NCBI GenBank assembly: GCA_905236495.1
Contig: CAJOPV010000166.1
Coordinates: forward strand, 1-12,695
DNA length: 12,695 nt
Origin: an uncultured Christensenellaceae bacterium
Lineage (GTDB): Bacteria; Bacillota; Clostridia; Christensenellales; Aristaeellaceae
Direction of reading: 5' to 3'
Shown: piece by piece, positions 1 through 7,104 of the stretch
Position numbering within the stretch: the stretch's first letter is position 1
How the letters are laid out: each line of letters begins with the position of its first letter
The notes under the pieces: model-generated
The model's input: only the letters and a program-made list of their open reading frames with translations
The model's database searches: none
What the model was told of the DNA's origin: nothing
Made by a program: the position numbers and the translations under genes

Positions 1-1
1 C

Positions 2-2053
2 GACAGCCAGCCCCCGCTGTATTTCAAGACCACCGATGAAATGCTGGAGGAATTCCAGTATTTAGGCAAGGAAAAGGCCTATGAGGTGGTGATCAAAAAT
101 CCCAGGCTCATCGCATCCCGGGTGGGGGATGTGAGCCTGTTCCCCAAGCACCCGGAGGGGAAAACCACCTTCTCCCCTTTCTGGCCCGAAGCGGAGCAGG
201 ATATCAAGGACCTTACCTACGGCACCGCCCACCGGCTCTACGGCGACGAACTGCCCGAGATCGTACAAAAGCGCATCGACAAGGAGCTTTCCGCCATCGT
301 AGGCTACGGCTACTGCACGCTGTATTCCATCGCCCAGAAGCTGGTGAAAAAATCCCTGGCGGACGGCTACGTGGTGGGCAGCCGGGGGTCGGTGGGCTCC
401 TCCTTCGTGGCGTTTTTGACCGGCATCACGGAAATCAATTCCCTGCCGCCCCACTACCGCTGCGAGCACTGCCGGAAGGCGGATTTCGATATCCCGCCGG
501 GCTACACCATCGGCGTGGACCTGCCGGATAAAAGCTGCCCCGTCTGCGGCAATCCCCTGGTGAAGGACGGCTTCGATATCCCCTTCGAGGCCTTCCTGGG
601 CTTCAAGGGCGATAAGGTGCCGGATATCGATTTGAATTTCTCCGGGGAATACCAGCCCCGGGCTCACCAGTATGTGAAAGACCTCTTCGGCGAGGAATAC
701 GTGTTCCGGGCCGGCACCATCGGCACCATGGCGGAAAAGACGGCCTACGGGTACGTGCTGAAGTACCTGGAGGAAAGGAACCTCACCGTCAGCGAGGCGG
801 AAAAGGAGCGGCTGGCCCAGGGCTGCGTGGGGGTCAAGCGCACCACGGGCCAGCACCCGGCGGGCATGGTGGTGCTGCCCAAGGAATACGATATCTGCCA
901 GTTCACCGCCGTGCAGCACCCGGCGGACGATACCGAATCCGCCACCGTCACCACCCACTACGATTTCGGCTCCATGCACGATATCCTGGTGAAGCTGGAT
1001 ATCTTGGGCCACGACGATCCCACCATGCTGCATATGCTGGAGGAGCTCACCGGCGTCAACTTCAAAAAGATCCCCCTGGACGATCAGGGCGTGATGAGCC
1101 TGTTTTCCTCCCCCAAGGCCCTGGGCGTCACCAGCGAGGAGATCGAATGCAACACCGGCACCTTCGGCGTGCCGGAATTCGGCACCTCCTTCGTCCGCCA
1201 GATGCTGGAGGATACCCACCCCTCCACCATGCAGGAGCTGATCCGCATTTCGGGCCTTTCCCACGGCACCGACGTATGGCTGGGCAACGCCAAAGACCTG
1301 ATCGACCAGGGCGTGGTGCCCCTCTCCCAATGCCTGTGCACCCGTGAAGACATTATGAATCAGCTCATGCAGATGGGCGTGCCCGCCAAAATGGCCTTCG
1401 ATACCATGGAATTCGTCCGCAAGGGCAGGGGCCTGAAGCCCGAAATGGTGGAGGCCATGCACGAGCATCACGTGCCCGCCTGGGTGGAGGACAGCTGCCG
1501 CAAGATCAAATACATGTTCCCCAAGGGCCACGCCGCGGCTTACGTCACCATGGCATTGCGGGTGGCCTGGTACAAGGTTTATTACCCCCAGGCTTACTAC
1601 GCGGCCTATTTCACCATTCGGGGGGACGGCTTTGACGCCAGCACCATGATTTTGCCCATCGATCAGGTGCGCAAAAAGCTCCATGACCTGAACCAGCTGG
1701 ATCAGGAGAAAAAGACCACGCAAAAGGATAAGGACGCCATCACCGCCCTGGAAATGGTGCTGGAAATGATGGCCCGCGGCTTTTCCTTCCTGCCCGCCGA
1801 TCTGTATAAGAGCGATGTGAAGCGCTTCGTTCCCGAGGGGGACAAGGCCCTTCGGGTGCCCTTCACCGCCCTGGGCGGGTTGGGCGAGGCGGCGGCCCAG
1901 GGCATCGTGGATGCCCGGCATGATCCCTTCATTTCCGTGGAGGACCTGAAAAACCGGGGCAAGGTATCCAGCGCCGTGCTGGATCTTTTGCGGGAGCACG
2001 GCTGCCTGGAAGGCCTGGCGGAAACCAACCAGGTGACGCTGTTCAATTTCTGA
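2..2053 (+). CDS. polC: DNA polymerase III alpha subunit, Gram-positive PolC type (C-terminal half, 5' end outside window)
   Basis: This is the replicative DNA polymerase of low-GC Gram-positive bacteria. The frame is open from base 2, so the gene enters from the left; 683 residues are visible, against about 1,440 for full-length PolC, and the N-terminal, PHP and exonuclease domains lie outside. Numbering from the first visible codon, there is a four-cysteine zinc site (C154-x2-C157 and C179-x2-C182), the palm motif PDIDLNFS with catalytic D208 and D210, and KLDILGHDDPT with the third catalytic Asp, D333. HPAGMVVLP is also present. The protein ends in NQVTLFNF, which fits the QxxLF sliding-clamp-binding peptide that PolC carries at its C-terminus. 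There are no frameshifts. The next gene starts 27 bp downstream with no terminator between. Confidence 0.97.
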   Translation, partial: DSQPPLYFKTTDEMLEEFQYLGKEKAYEVVIKNPRLIASRVGDVSLFPKHPEGKTTFSPFWPEAEQDIKDLTYGTAHRLYGDELPEIVQKRIDKELSAIVGYGYCTLYSIAQKLVKKSLADGYVVGSRGSVGSSFVAFLTGITEINSLPPHYRCEHCRKADFDIPPGYTIGVDLPDKSCPVCGNPLVKDGFDIPFEAFLGFKGDKVPDIDLNFSGEYQPRAHQYVKDLFGEEYVFRAGTIGTMAEKTAYGYVLKYLEERNLTVSEAEKERLAQGCVGVKRTTGQHPAGMVVLPKEYDICQFTAVQHPADDTESATVTTHYDFGSMHDILVKLDILGHDDPTMLHMLEELTGVNFKKIPLDDQGVMSLFSSPKALGVTSEEIECNTGTFGVPEFGTSFVRQMLEDTHPSTMQELIRISGLSHGTDVWLGNAKDLIDQGVVPLSQCLCTREDIMNQLMQMGVPAKMAFDTMEFVRKGRGLKPEMVEAMHEHHVPAWVEDSCRKIKYMFPKGHAAAYVTMALRVAWYKVYYPQAYYAAYFTIRGDGFDASTMILPIDQVRKKLHDLNQLDQEKKTTQKDKDAITALEMVLEMMARGFSFLPADLYKSDVKRFVPEGDKALRVPFTALGGLGEAAAQGIVDARHDPFISVEDLKNRGKVSSAVLDLLREHGCLEGLAETNQVTLFNF

Positions 2054-2061
2054 TTTCATAT

Positions 2062-2070
2062 AGGAAAGGA
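2062..2070 (+). promoter_or_regulatory. Ribosome binding site of the LRR gene
   Basis: AGGAAAGGA lies 10 bases before the ATG at 2081. It supports that start over the out-of-frame ATG at 2074. Confidence 0.6.
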
Positions 2071-2080
2071 TGAATGCCCT

Positions 2081-2908
2081 ATGAGCGAAAACGCTATCCT
2101 CCGCTTCGATCACGCCGTCACCGCCGTGGAAAAGGGGGCTAACGCCGGGCAGGCGGGCCTGAAAACCGTCGTTTTCCCCTCCTGCCTCCAGGTTATCGGC
2201 GAATCGGCCTTTGAAAACTGCACCGATCTGGAGGAGATTACTTTCCCGGGCACCTTGATGACCGTAGGGCAAAACGCCTTCAAGGGCTGCGTTTCCCTGA
2301 AAAAGGTGATATTCCCCGCGTCGCTGAAGGCGATCCAGGCGGGGGCCTTCTCCGGCTGCATATCCCTCAAGGAAGTCACATTCCGCCCCGGGGAGGTCAA
2401 GCGCTTCGACGGAGTGCGCATCGGGGAGAAGGCCTTTGAAAACTGCACCGCCCTGGAGGAAATCACCTTCCAGCCCGGGGTGGAAAGCGTCGCCTCCGAC
2501 GCATTTTCGGGCTGCGCAGGGCTGAAAAGGGCCGTGTTTATGGGCCATCTGATTCCCCCCGAAAGCCTGGCGGCCTGTCCTCTTTTCTATGTGAATCAGA
2601 ACGGCCCGGCGGAGAAATTTGCCGCCAAGAATCGCATCCCCTTCGTGTATAACGAGGCCGCCCCCTATGACGATCCTTCGGCGGCGGCGAAAGCGGCCTT
2701 TTCGTACCGGCGAATAAAGTATGCGGTCATGAACGCGCTGGGGGCCCTGTTCATCCTGGGCGCCCTGGGCATGGCCGCAGGCTTCCTCGTGAAAAGCGGC
2801 TGGCTGGCCTGGGGCGGCGCCGCGGCGGGCTGCGCTGCCTTAGGGCTTCTGGTCCTCCTCGTGAAATATCTGGATCAACGAACGATCCGAAAAATGCGCA
2901 CGCTCTGA
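2081..2908 (+). CDS. BspA-type leucine-rich-repeat protein with C-terminal membrane hairpin
   Basis: A 275-residue protein with about five LRR_5 (BspA/TpLRR-like) repeats at residues 25-155. The unit is roughly 23 residues, of the form AF-x-x-C-x-x-L-x-x-(V/I)-x-F-P. A linker follows, then two hydrophobic segments at about 216-237 and 241-262 and a basic tail. There is no N-terminal signal peptide. Many BspA-type proteins are secreted, but here the LRR part is probably cytosolic and tethered to the membrane by the hairpin; this topology is inferred. LRR repeats mediate protein binding, and no enzyme motif is seen. It sits between polC and a membrane TIR protein (27 bp to each), so the likeliest partner is that TIR protein. 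Specific function unknown. Confidence 0.85.
   Translation: MSENAILRFDHAVTAVEKGANAGQAGLKTVVFPSCLQVIGESAFENCTDLEEITFPGTLMTVGQNAFKGCVSLKKVIFPASLKAIQAGAFSGCISLKEVTFRPGEVKRFDGVRIGEKAFENCTALEEITFQPGVESVASDAFSGCAGLKRAVFMGHLIPPESLAACPLFYVNQNGPAEKFAAKNRIPFVYNEAAPYDDPSAAAKAAFSYRRIKYAVMNALGALFILGALGMAAGFLVKSGWLAWGGAAAGCAALGLLVLLVKYLDQRTIRKMRTL
2206..2450 (+). repeat. Exact 20 bp direct repeat inside the LRR gene (2206-2225 and 2431-2450)
   Basis: The same 20 bases, encoding the AFENCT part of a leucine-rich repeat, occur twice 225 bp (75 codons) apart. The flanking codons diverge. This fits expansion of the LRR array by unit duplication. Confidence 0.8.
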
Positions 2909-2935
2909 TCTTTCTTTTGAAAGGAGCCCGTTCAA

Positions 2936-3952
2936 ATGGGGTATGCGTTCATCAGCTACAACAGCCATAACCTGGCGGAGGCCACCGCCATGCGGGAGCT
3001 GCTGAACCGCAGCGGCGTGAAAACCTGGATGGCCCCCGGGGATATCCCCCTGGGTAAGCAGTACGCCCAGGTCATCAACGCCGCGCTTAAAAACTGCAGC
3101 TGCCTGGTGCTGATGCTGTCCAAGGACGCCCAGGAGTCCGTATTCGTCGCCAAGGAGGTGGAACGGGCCGTCAGCCGCCGCAAAACCATCATCGCCGCCC
3201 AATTGGATCAGATAGGCCTGAAGGACGAATTTGAGTATTTCCTCAGCGATACCCAGCTCATCGCCGTACAGAAAATCGACGAAACCGCGGCGGAGGCCCG
3301 CCGCATCGTGGAGGCGGTAAAGGCCCTGTGCGGCGACGAAGGCAAAGCCCCCGACGCCGAAGCGGACAGCGAAAAGAGCCTGCCCGTGACGGAGATCAAA
3401 CCGGTTCCCGCCGTCACGCCGCAAAAGCGCCGGAAAAAGCTGCTGCCCCTTGTGACCGCCCTGGTGCTGTGCCTGGGCGCTTTGGGTGTTTACTTTGCCC
3501 TCAGGCCCTCCGCCGAAATTTCCCTACCCGGTGGCGGCGCGCTGCAGAGCGCCACAAAGGGGCTTTCGGGCTTTGACGCGGAGAACCTGTTCGACGGCGA
3601 CACGGAAACCAAATGGATGGTATCCTTCCAGGGGGAGGCCCTGGTGGAATGGCAGCCTGCCGCGCCCATCCGCCCCGGGCTCTTTATCCTCACAACCGCC
3701 GCCGATAACACCCAGTACCCCGGCAGCAACCCGAAAAGCGCCGCCCTGTACGCCCGGAAGGATGAAAACGCCAAATGGGAGGAAATCTGGCGCCTGGGCA
3801 CCCCGGGCTTCTGGGACGAGGATCGGCGGGATTACCGCTACATCGTCCATTGCCAGGAGGAATACGCCTGCTTCCGCCTGCTGGTAACGGAAACGGGCGG
3901 TAGCGAATACCTGCAGCTGTCCGGGCTGGATATCCAGGCCGCCCGGGATTAG
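2936..3952 (+). CDS. TIR domain / transmembrane / discoidin-like (F5/8 type C) protein
   Basis: A 338-residue protein in three parts. Residues 1 to about 130 are a bacterial TIR domain: it begins YAFISYNS, has the box-2-like APGDIPLG at 33-40, the hydrophobic strand CLVLMLS at 56-62, and E74 in VAKEVERA where TIR NADases keep their catalytic glutamate. A charged linker and KRRKK precede one transmembrane helix at about 169-189. Residues 195-338 resemble a galactose-binding/F5/8C fold, with NLFDGDTETKW at 217-227, a motif usual in carbohydrate-binding discoidin domains. The inferred topology is TIR inside and ligand-binding domain outside. TIR domains cleave NAD+ or make nucleotide signals, or act as scaffolds; which applies here cannot be seen. 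An RBS (AAGGAG, 2921-2926) supports the start, and the gene is probably co-transcribed with the LRR gene. Confidence 0.85.
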   Translation: MGYAFISYNSHNLAEATAMRELLNRSGVKTWMAPGDIPLGKQYAQVINAALKNCSCLVLMLSKDAQESVFVAKEVERAVSRRKTIIAAQLDQIGLKDEFEYFLSDTQLIAVQKIDETAAEARRIVEAVKALCGDEGKAPDAEADSEKSLPVTEIKPVPAVTPQKRRKKLLPLVTALVLCLGALGVYFALRPSAEISLPGGGALQSATKGLSGFDAENLFDGDTETKWMVSFQGEALVEWQPAAPIRPGLFILTTAADNTQYPGSNPKSAALYARKDENAKWEEIWRLGTPGFWDEDRRDYRYIVHCQEEYACFRLLVTETGGSEYLQLSGLDIQAARD

Positions 3953-3965
3953 GCTTCACCCCTCT

Positions 3966-3999
3966 TCGCCGCCGATCAGGCGGCGATTTTTTCTTTTTT
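3966..3999 (+). terminator. Rho-independent terminator after the TIR gene
   Basis: A perfect 8 bp stem (3966-3973 with 3979-3986), mostly G-C, has a 5-base loop and runs straight into a T-tract (3987-3999, one C interruption). It lies 13 bp after the TIR stop codon and closes the polC-LRR-TIR unit. Confidence 0.93.
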
Positions 4000-4009
4000 C
4001 CCGATTTTC

Positions 4010-4036
4010 GCAAACGAAACGCGCTTCTCCCGCGTC
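4010..4036 (+). promoter_or_regulatory. Possible ECF-type promoter of the sigma/anti-sigma operon
   Basis: GCAAAC (4010-4015) and CGTC (4033-4036), 17 bases apart, resemble the AAC / CGT core elements of ECF-sigma promoters. They lie about 50 bp before the sigma gene, where an autoregulated promoter would be expected. The match is partial, and no good sigma-A promoter is visible in this gap. Confidence 0.3.
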
Positions 4037-4046
4037 TTTTCTATGT

Positions 4047-4058
4047 ATGAGTACTCAT
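4047..4058. promoter_or_regulatory. Perfect 12 bp palindrome, candidate operator
   Basis: ATGAGTACTCAT is a perfect two-fold palindrome with no spacer. It lies between the possible promoter and the ribosome binding site of the sigma gene. It could be a dimeric repressor site; the protein that would bind it is unknown. Confidence 0.4.
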
Positions 4059-4086
4059 TCCACTGTTTTTGAAGGGAGGCCAAACG

Positions 4087-4560
4087 ATGGCCGATCGCCT
4101 GGAATATGAGCGCGTCGCCCAGGAGGCGCTGCCCGCGCTGTACAAAATTGCCCTGGGCATCCTGCGCTCCGACGCGGACGCCCGGGACGCGGTGCAGCAG
4201 GCGCTGCTCCGGGGCTGGGAGAAGAAAGAAAACGCAAGGGAAGGGGCCTTTCGCTGGTATCTGACCCGCATCCTCGTCAACGAGTGCCGCAACATCCAGC
4301 GCCACCGCATGCGGGTGTTTCCCGTGGATATGCCCCCCAAGACGGAGGATATGCCCCCTGATTATCAGGATCTGTACGACGCCATATTCGCCCTGCCGGA
4401 GGACCTCAGATTGCCCCTGATGCTCAAGTATTTACAGGGCGCCTCCGAAAAGGAAGGGGCAGCGGCCCTGGGCATCCCCGTTACCACCTTCAAAAACCGG
4501 CTCCACCGGGCCCGGAAGCTGCTTCGCAAGTCATTGGATCGGGAGGTGATATTTGAATGA
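4087..4560 (+). CDS. ECF-type RNA polymerase sigma factor
   Basis: A 157-residue sigma-70 family protein of ECF layout. Region 2 is at about residues 11-70 (LYKIALGILRSDADARDAVQQ, then the aromatic/basic RWYLTRILVNECRN) and region 4 at about 97-147 (ALPEDLRLPLMLKY, then the helix-turn-helix GIPVTTFKNRLHRARKLL). It would recruit RNA polymerase to a small regulon, held in check by the membrane protein it overlaps. The start at 4087 is chosen because AAGGGAGG (4072-4079) sits 7 bases upstream; the in-frame TTG at 4069 would lie on top of that site. The stop overlaps the next start as ATGA, which implies translational coupling. The target promoters are unknown, and none of the named B. subtilis ECF factors can be assigned. 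Confidence 0.93.
   Translation: MADRLEYERVAQEALPALYKIALGILRSDADARDAVQQALLRGWEKKENAREGAFRWYLTRILVNECRNIQRHRMRVFPVDMPPKTEDMPPDYQDLYDAIFALPEDLRLPLMLKYLQGASEKEGAAALGIPVTTFKNRLHRARKLLRKSLDREVIFE
4541..4550 (+). promoter_or_regulatory. Near-perfect Shine-Dalgarno of the membrane sensor gene
   Basis: GGGAGGTGAT inside the end of the sigma gene matches the 16S anti-SD over nine bases and lies 6 bases before the ATG at 4557. The sensor is therefore probably translated strongly as well as coupled to the sigma factor. Confidence 0.75.
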
Positions 4561-6932
4561 AGCGCATCATGCATGTGAATCAGGACGCCATGAATGCCCT
4601 GCTGCCCGATATCCCCCCGGCGTTTGAAAAGCAAATGCGGGATATGATCCAGTCCATGCCCGCGGAAAGAAAGGAAACGCCCATGAAAAGTAAATTATCC
4701 GTCGGCTTCGTGCTGACGGTGGTGCTGTGCCTGCTGGCGGTGAGCGCCCTGGCGGCGGCCCTGCTCAGCGGCGGTCAGTTCGCAGAGCAGATCATGGTCC
4801 CCAAGGCAAAGGACACCGCCTCGGAATACTACACCCCCACGGAAATCGACGAGATTCTGCGCATCGCAAGGGAAAACGGCCTCCGGCTGGACCCGGAGGA
4901 CGAGGCCTATATCCGCAACATGGAAAAGGGCTATTACAAGGAGGAATTGATCCGCCTGTTCGCCAAGATGGAATACGGCCCCCAGCCGGCGGCATGGCCC
5001 CTGGAGGTGCAGCGCTGGTATGAAGAGATGCTGGACGCCTGCGGCCTGGGAGACGGTTACATCCATTCCGTGCTGCCCGAAGGAGAGGAAATCTCCCAGG
5101 CCCGGGCCCTGGAAATCGCCGCCGGCTATGTGCGCGCCCATTACGATCCCCAGGCAAACCTGGAGGATCAGGCCCTCTACGCCCGGTACATGACCTATCA
5201 CGAAAATAAGCGCTCTCCCTATCTGACCGTCCGGGAATGGTGGATCAGCTATGAGGCGCGGGATACCGCCCACGCCGATTACGAATTCACCCTGACCCCC
5301 GCCGGGGAAATCACCAGCGCCGTCATGCGCCCCGGCATCCTGGCGGCAGGCGACCAGGACCCCGTTCATACCATCGAAAACCGGGTATCCCGTCAATATG
5401 CGGATGAAACGGGCCATGTGACCTACACCGGCGAAATCATGTTGGCGGAACAGGCGCTGCTGAAAAAGCTGGCGGCCCAGCAGGGCACCGATACCTGGCA
5501 CGAAAAGGATATCGCCATCCTGAACACGGAATACGTGATCCCGGACGATACCATGCTCACCCGGGAGGAGGCCATTCAAAAGGCCAAAGCGGCCTGCGGC
5601 GAGCAGGAATACTATACCTACCGCGGGTACGGCGAAGAGGCCCTCGCCATCCGGGTGAACGGGCGGGAGGTGTGGAAGGTCACGCTGCAATTGAAAGCCA
5701 ATCCCGCCCCGGGGCAGGGAAACCGGCTGTTCGTTCAGCTGGACGCCCGCACCGGGGAGATCCTTTCCTGCGATACCAGCCTCGTTTCCCGGTACTGGTA
5801 TCAGCAATTCTTAAGCGAGGAAATGTGGCGTTCCCTGCACGGGGCGGACGCGCCCGCAGCGGAAACGGAGCTGGCCCCCCATCCCACCACCCAGCCCGGC
5901 GGTCTGCCCTGGTTCTGGCGGGACAGCCGCTTCCCCGCCTGGTACTGGGAAAAGCTGGAGGCCGTAGGCTATAACGGCGATACCGCCGGGAAGCTGTGGA
6001 ACCAGTGGGTAAACGCATACGGAGAGGATTCCCTCTTCTGGCCCCTGGAATACCAGGCCATCGATGTGATCTGGCATGAGCTGGACAGCCCGGAGGGCGC
6101 CTTCCCCGGCCTGCCCGCGGCGGACGAAATCGGGCAGGAGGAGGCCGTCCGCCTGGCCCGGGCGCAGATCAAGGATTTCTTCAGCGCCTCCATTTCCGCG
6201 GCGGAAGCCGACGCGCTCCCGGCCGGGTGCCGCTTCTGGTTCAATTCCGTGGGCGAGGGCATTCACAGCTGGGAAATCACCTTCCTGCGCCCCGACGGCC
6301 CCATAGCGGGCAGCGTCACCCTGGACGCGAAAACAGGCGAAATCTATCACATGCAGCTTATGGGCAGCCAGGCCGAATATGACGCCCCCGATTGCCCCGG
6401 CGTGCATCGCCCCGACGGCGCACCCCTGATCCATAACGATCCCCGGATGCCGGACAGCTACTGGAATGAGATCCAGGCCCTGGCGGAGAAGGAAGGCGTA
6501 ACGGCGGATAACGTGGAGCGCAAGTATGCCGAATGGCTGCAGGCCTACGGCGCGGAGGCCTTCATCCCCCTGGAAAAGCAGGCGATACGCTCCGCCTATA
6601 TCCCGAGAGCCGAAGAGGACACGGCTCTGGTGATCCTGCCCCGGGAGGGCATGATTTCCCAGGAGCAGGCCCTGGAAATCGGCTGGAAGGAATGCCTGGC
6701 CCTGGCGGGCGGAAGCAGCGAAACAGATACGGCCTGGGCCAAGAGCCTCACCGTCACCGCCATCCTGCTGCTTTCGGACGATGCGGAGCCCACCCATTGG
6801 TACGTGCAGTTCTGGGAGAAGGAAACGATCCCCGGCTGGGGCGATCAATGGAACAGCCGGGTGGAAATCGCCATCCATGCGGAAACAGGAGAAATCTACC
6901 AATCCGGTCTGTGGCTCAACAGCAACGGGTAA
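4557..6932 (+). CDS. Large single-pass membrane protein with PepSY-like repeats, probable anti-sigma factor/sensor
   Basis: A 791-residue protein. Residues 1-48 form a short cytosolic part (MNALLPDIPPAFEKQMRDM), one transmembrane helix spans about 49-71, and about 720 residues lie outside. The outer part holds four PepSY-like units, each opening with a helix of the pattern (I/L)-(S/T/G)-(Q/R)-x-x-A-(L/I/V) and closing with a strand ending in GEI: G250-I252, TGEI at 399-402, 593-596 and 777-780. Units are separated by helical linkers ending in a YG...(W/I)PLE-x-Q motif near 140-152, 488-500 and 667-675. PepSY-type domains are found as peptidase inhibitors and in cell-surface sensors. The cytosolic tail and ATGA overlap with an ECF sigma gene make it the likely cognate anti-sigma factor (inferred). 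No protease motif is seen, and the outer ligand is unknown. Confidence 0.8.
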   Translation: MKRIMHVNQDAMNALLPDIPPAFEKQMRDMIQSMPAERKETPMKSKLSVGFVLTVVLCLLAVSALAAALLSGGQFAEQIMVPKAKDTASEYYTPTEIDEILRIARENGLRLDPEDEAYIRNMEKGYYKEELIRLFAKMEYGPQPAAWPLEVQRWYEEMLDACGLGDGYIHSVLPEGEEISQARALEIAAGYVRAHYDPQANLEDQALYARYMTYHENKRSPYLTVREWWISYEARDTAHADYEFTLTPAGEITSAVMRPGILAAGDQDPVHTIENRVSRQYADETGHVTYTGEIMLAEQALLKKLAAQQGTDTWHEKDIAILNTEYVIPDDTMLTREEAIQKAKAACGEQEYYTYRGYGEEALAIRVNGREVWKVTLQLKANPAPGQGNRLFVQLDARTGEILSCDTSLVSRYWYQQFLSEEMWRSLHGADAPAAETELAPHPTTQPGGLPWFWRDSRFPAWYWEKLEAVGYNGDTAGKLWNQWVNAYGEDSLFWPLEYQAIDVIWHELDSPEGAFPGLPAADEIGQEEAVRLARAQIKDFFSASISAAEADALPAGCRFWFNSVGEGIHSWEITFLRPDGPIAGSVTLDAKTGEIYHMQLMGSQAEYDAPDCPGVHRPDGAPLIHNDPRMPDSYWNEIQALAEKEGVTADNVERKYAEWLQAYGAEAFIPLEKQAIRSAYIPRAEEDTALVILPREGMISQEQALEIGWKECLALAGGSSETDTAWAKSLTVTAILLLSDDAEPTHWYVQFWEKETIPGWGDQWNSRVEIAIHAETGEIYQSGLWLNSNG

Positions 6933-6947
6933 GAACGAGCAATAAGC

Positions 6948-6984
6948 GGGGAGGGATCCTTTGAAGCCCAAAGGATCCCTCCCC
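6948..6984. terminator. 15 bp perfect hairpin between convergent genes
   Basis: Bases 6948-6962 pair without mismatch with 6970-6984 around a 7-base loop, beginning 15 bp after the sensor gene's stop. No T-tract follows on either strand, so it is not a textbook intrinsic terminator. It may still stop or protect the 3' ends of the two convergent transcripts. It is the first of five stems in this gap. Confidence 0.5.
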
Positions 6985-7094
6985 TGCGCCAGGCCATCCC
7001 AAAACCCCGGGATGGCTCGAAAGGGCCGCAGCCCTTTCGGCCTTCATCCGCAGGGCCGGGTCTCCCGGCCCGAGGAGCAGTCAGGATGACTGCT
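6948..7094. repeat. Cluster of five consecutive perfect hairpins filling the intergenic gap
   Basis: Five inverted repeats follow one another: 6948-6962/6970-6984 (15 bp), 6993-7000/7009-7016 (8 bp), 7018-7026/7031-7039 (9 bp, loop CGCA), 7053-7060/7064-7071 (8 bp) and 7076-7082/7088-7094 (7 bp). Every stem is mismatch-free, and together the stems and loops cover most of the 172 bp between the stop codons of two convergent genes. No coding signal or T-tract is present. It could be a palindromic repeat element of the genome, a structured RNA, or a composite transcript-end structure. Confidence 0.75.
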
Positions 7095-7104
7095 TCCGAT
7101 ATCG

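Noticed and set aside
62..2548. 828-codon open frame on the minus strand
   Set aside because: It is antisense to polC and the LRR gene. The translation is low-complexity His/Gly/Ala-rich, typical of the shadow of a GC-rich gene, with no recognisable domain.
4069..4086. TTG start for the sigma factor
   Set aside because: It would use the Shine-Dalgarno sequence itself as coding sequence. The ATG at 4087 has the right spacing.
4695..6971. Two long minus-strand frames (4695-5807 and 5811-6971)
   Set aside because: Both mirror the large membrane sensor gene, which has a clear SD, transmembrane helix and repeats. The mirrored products show no domain.
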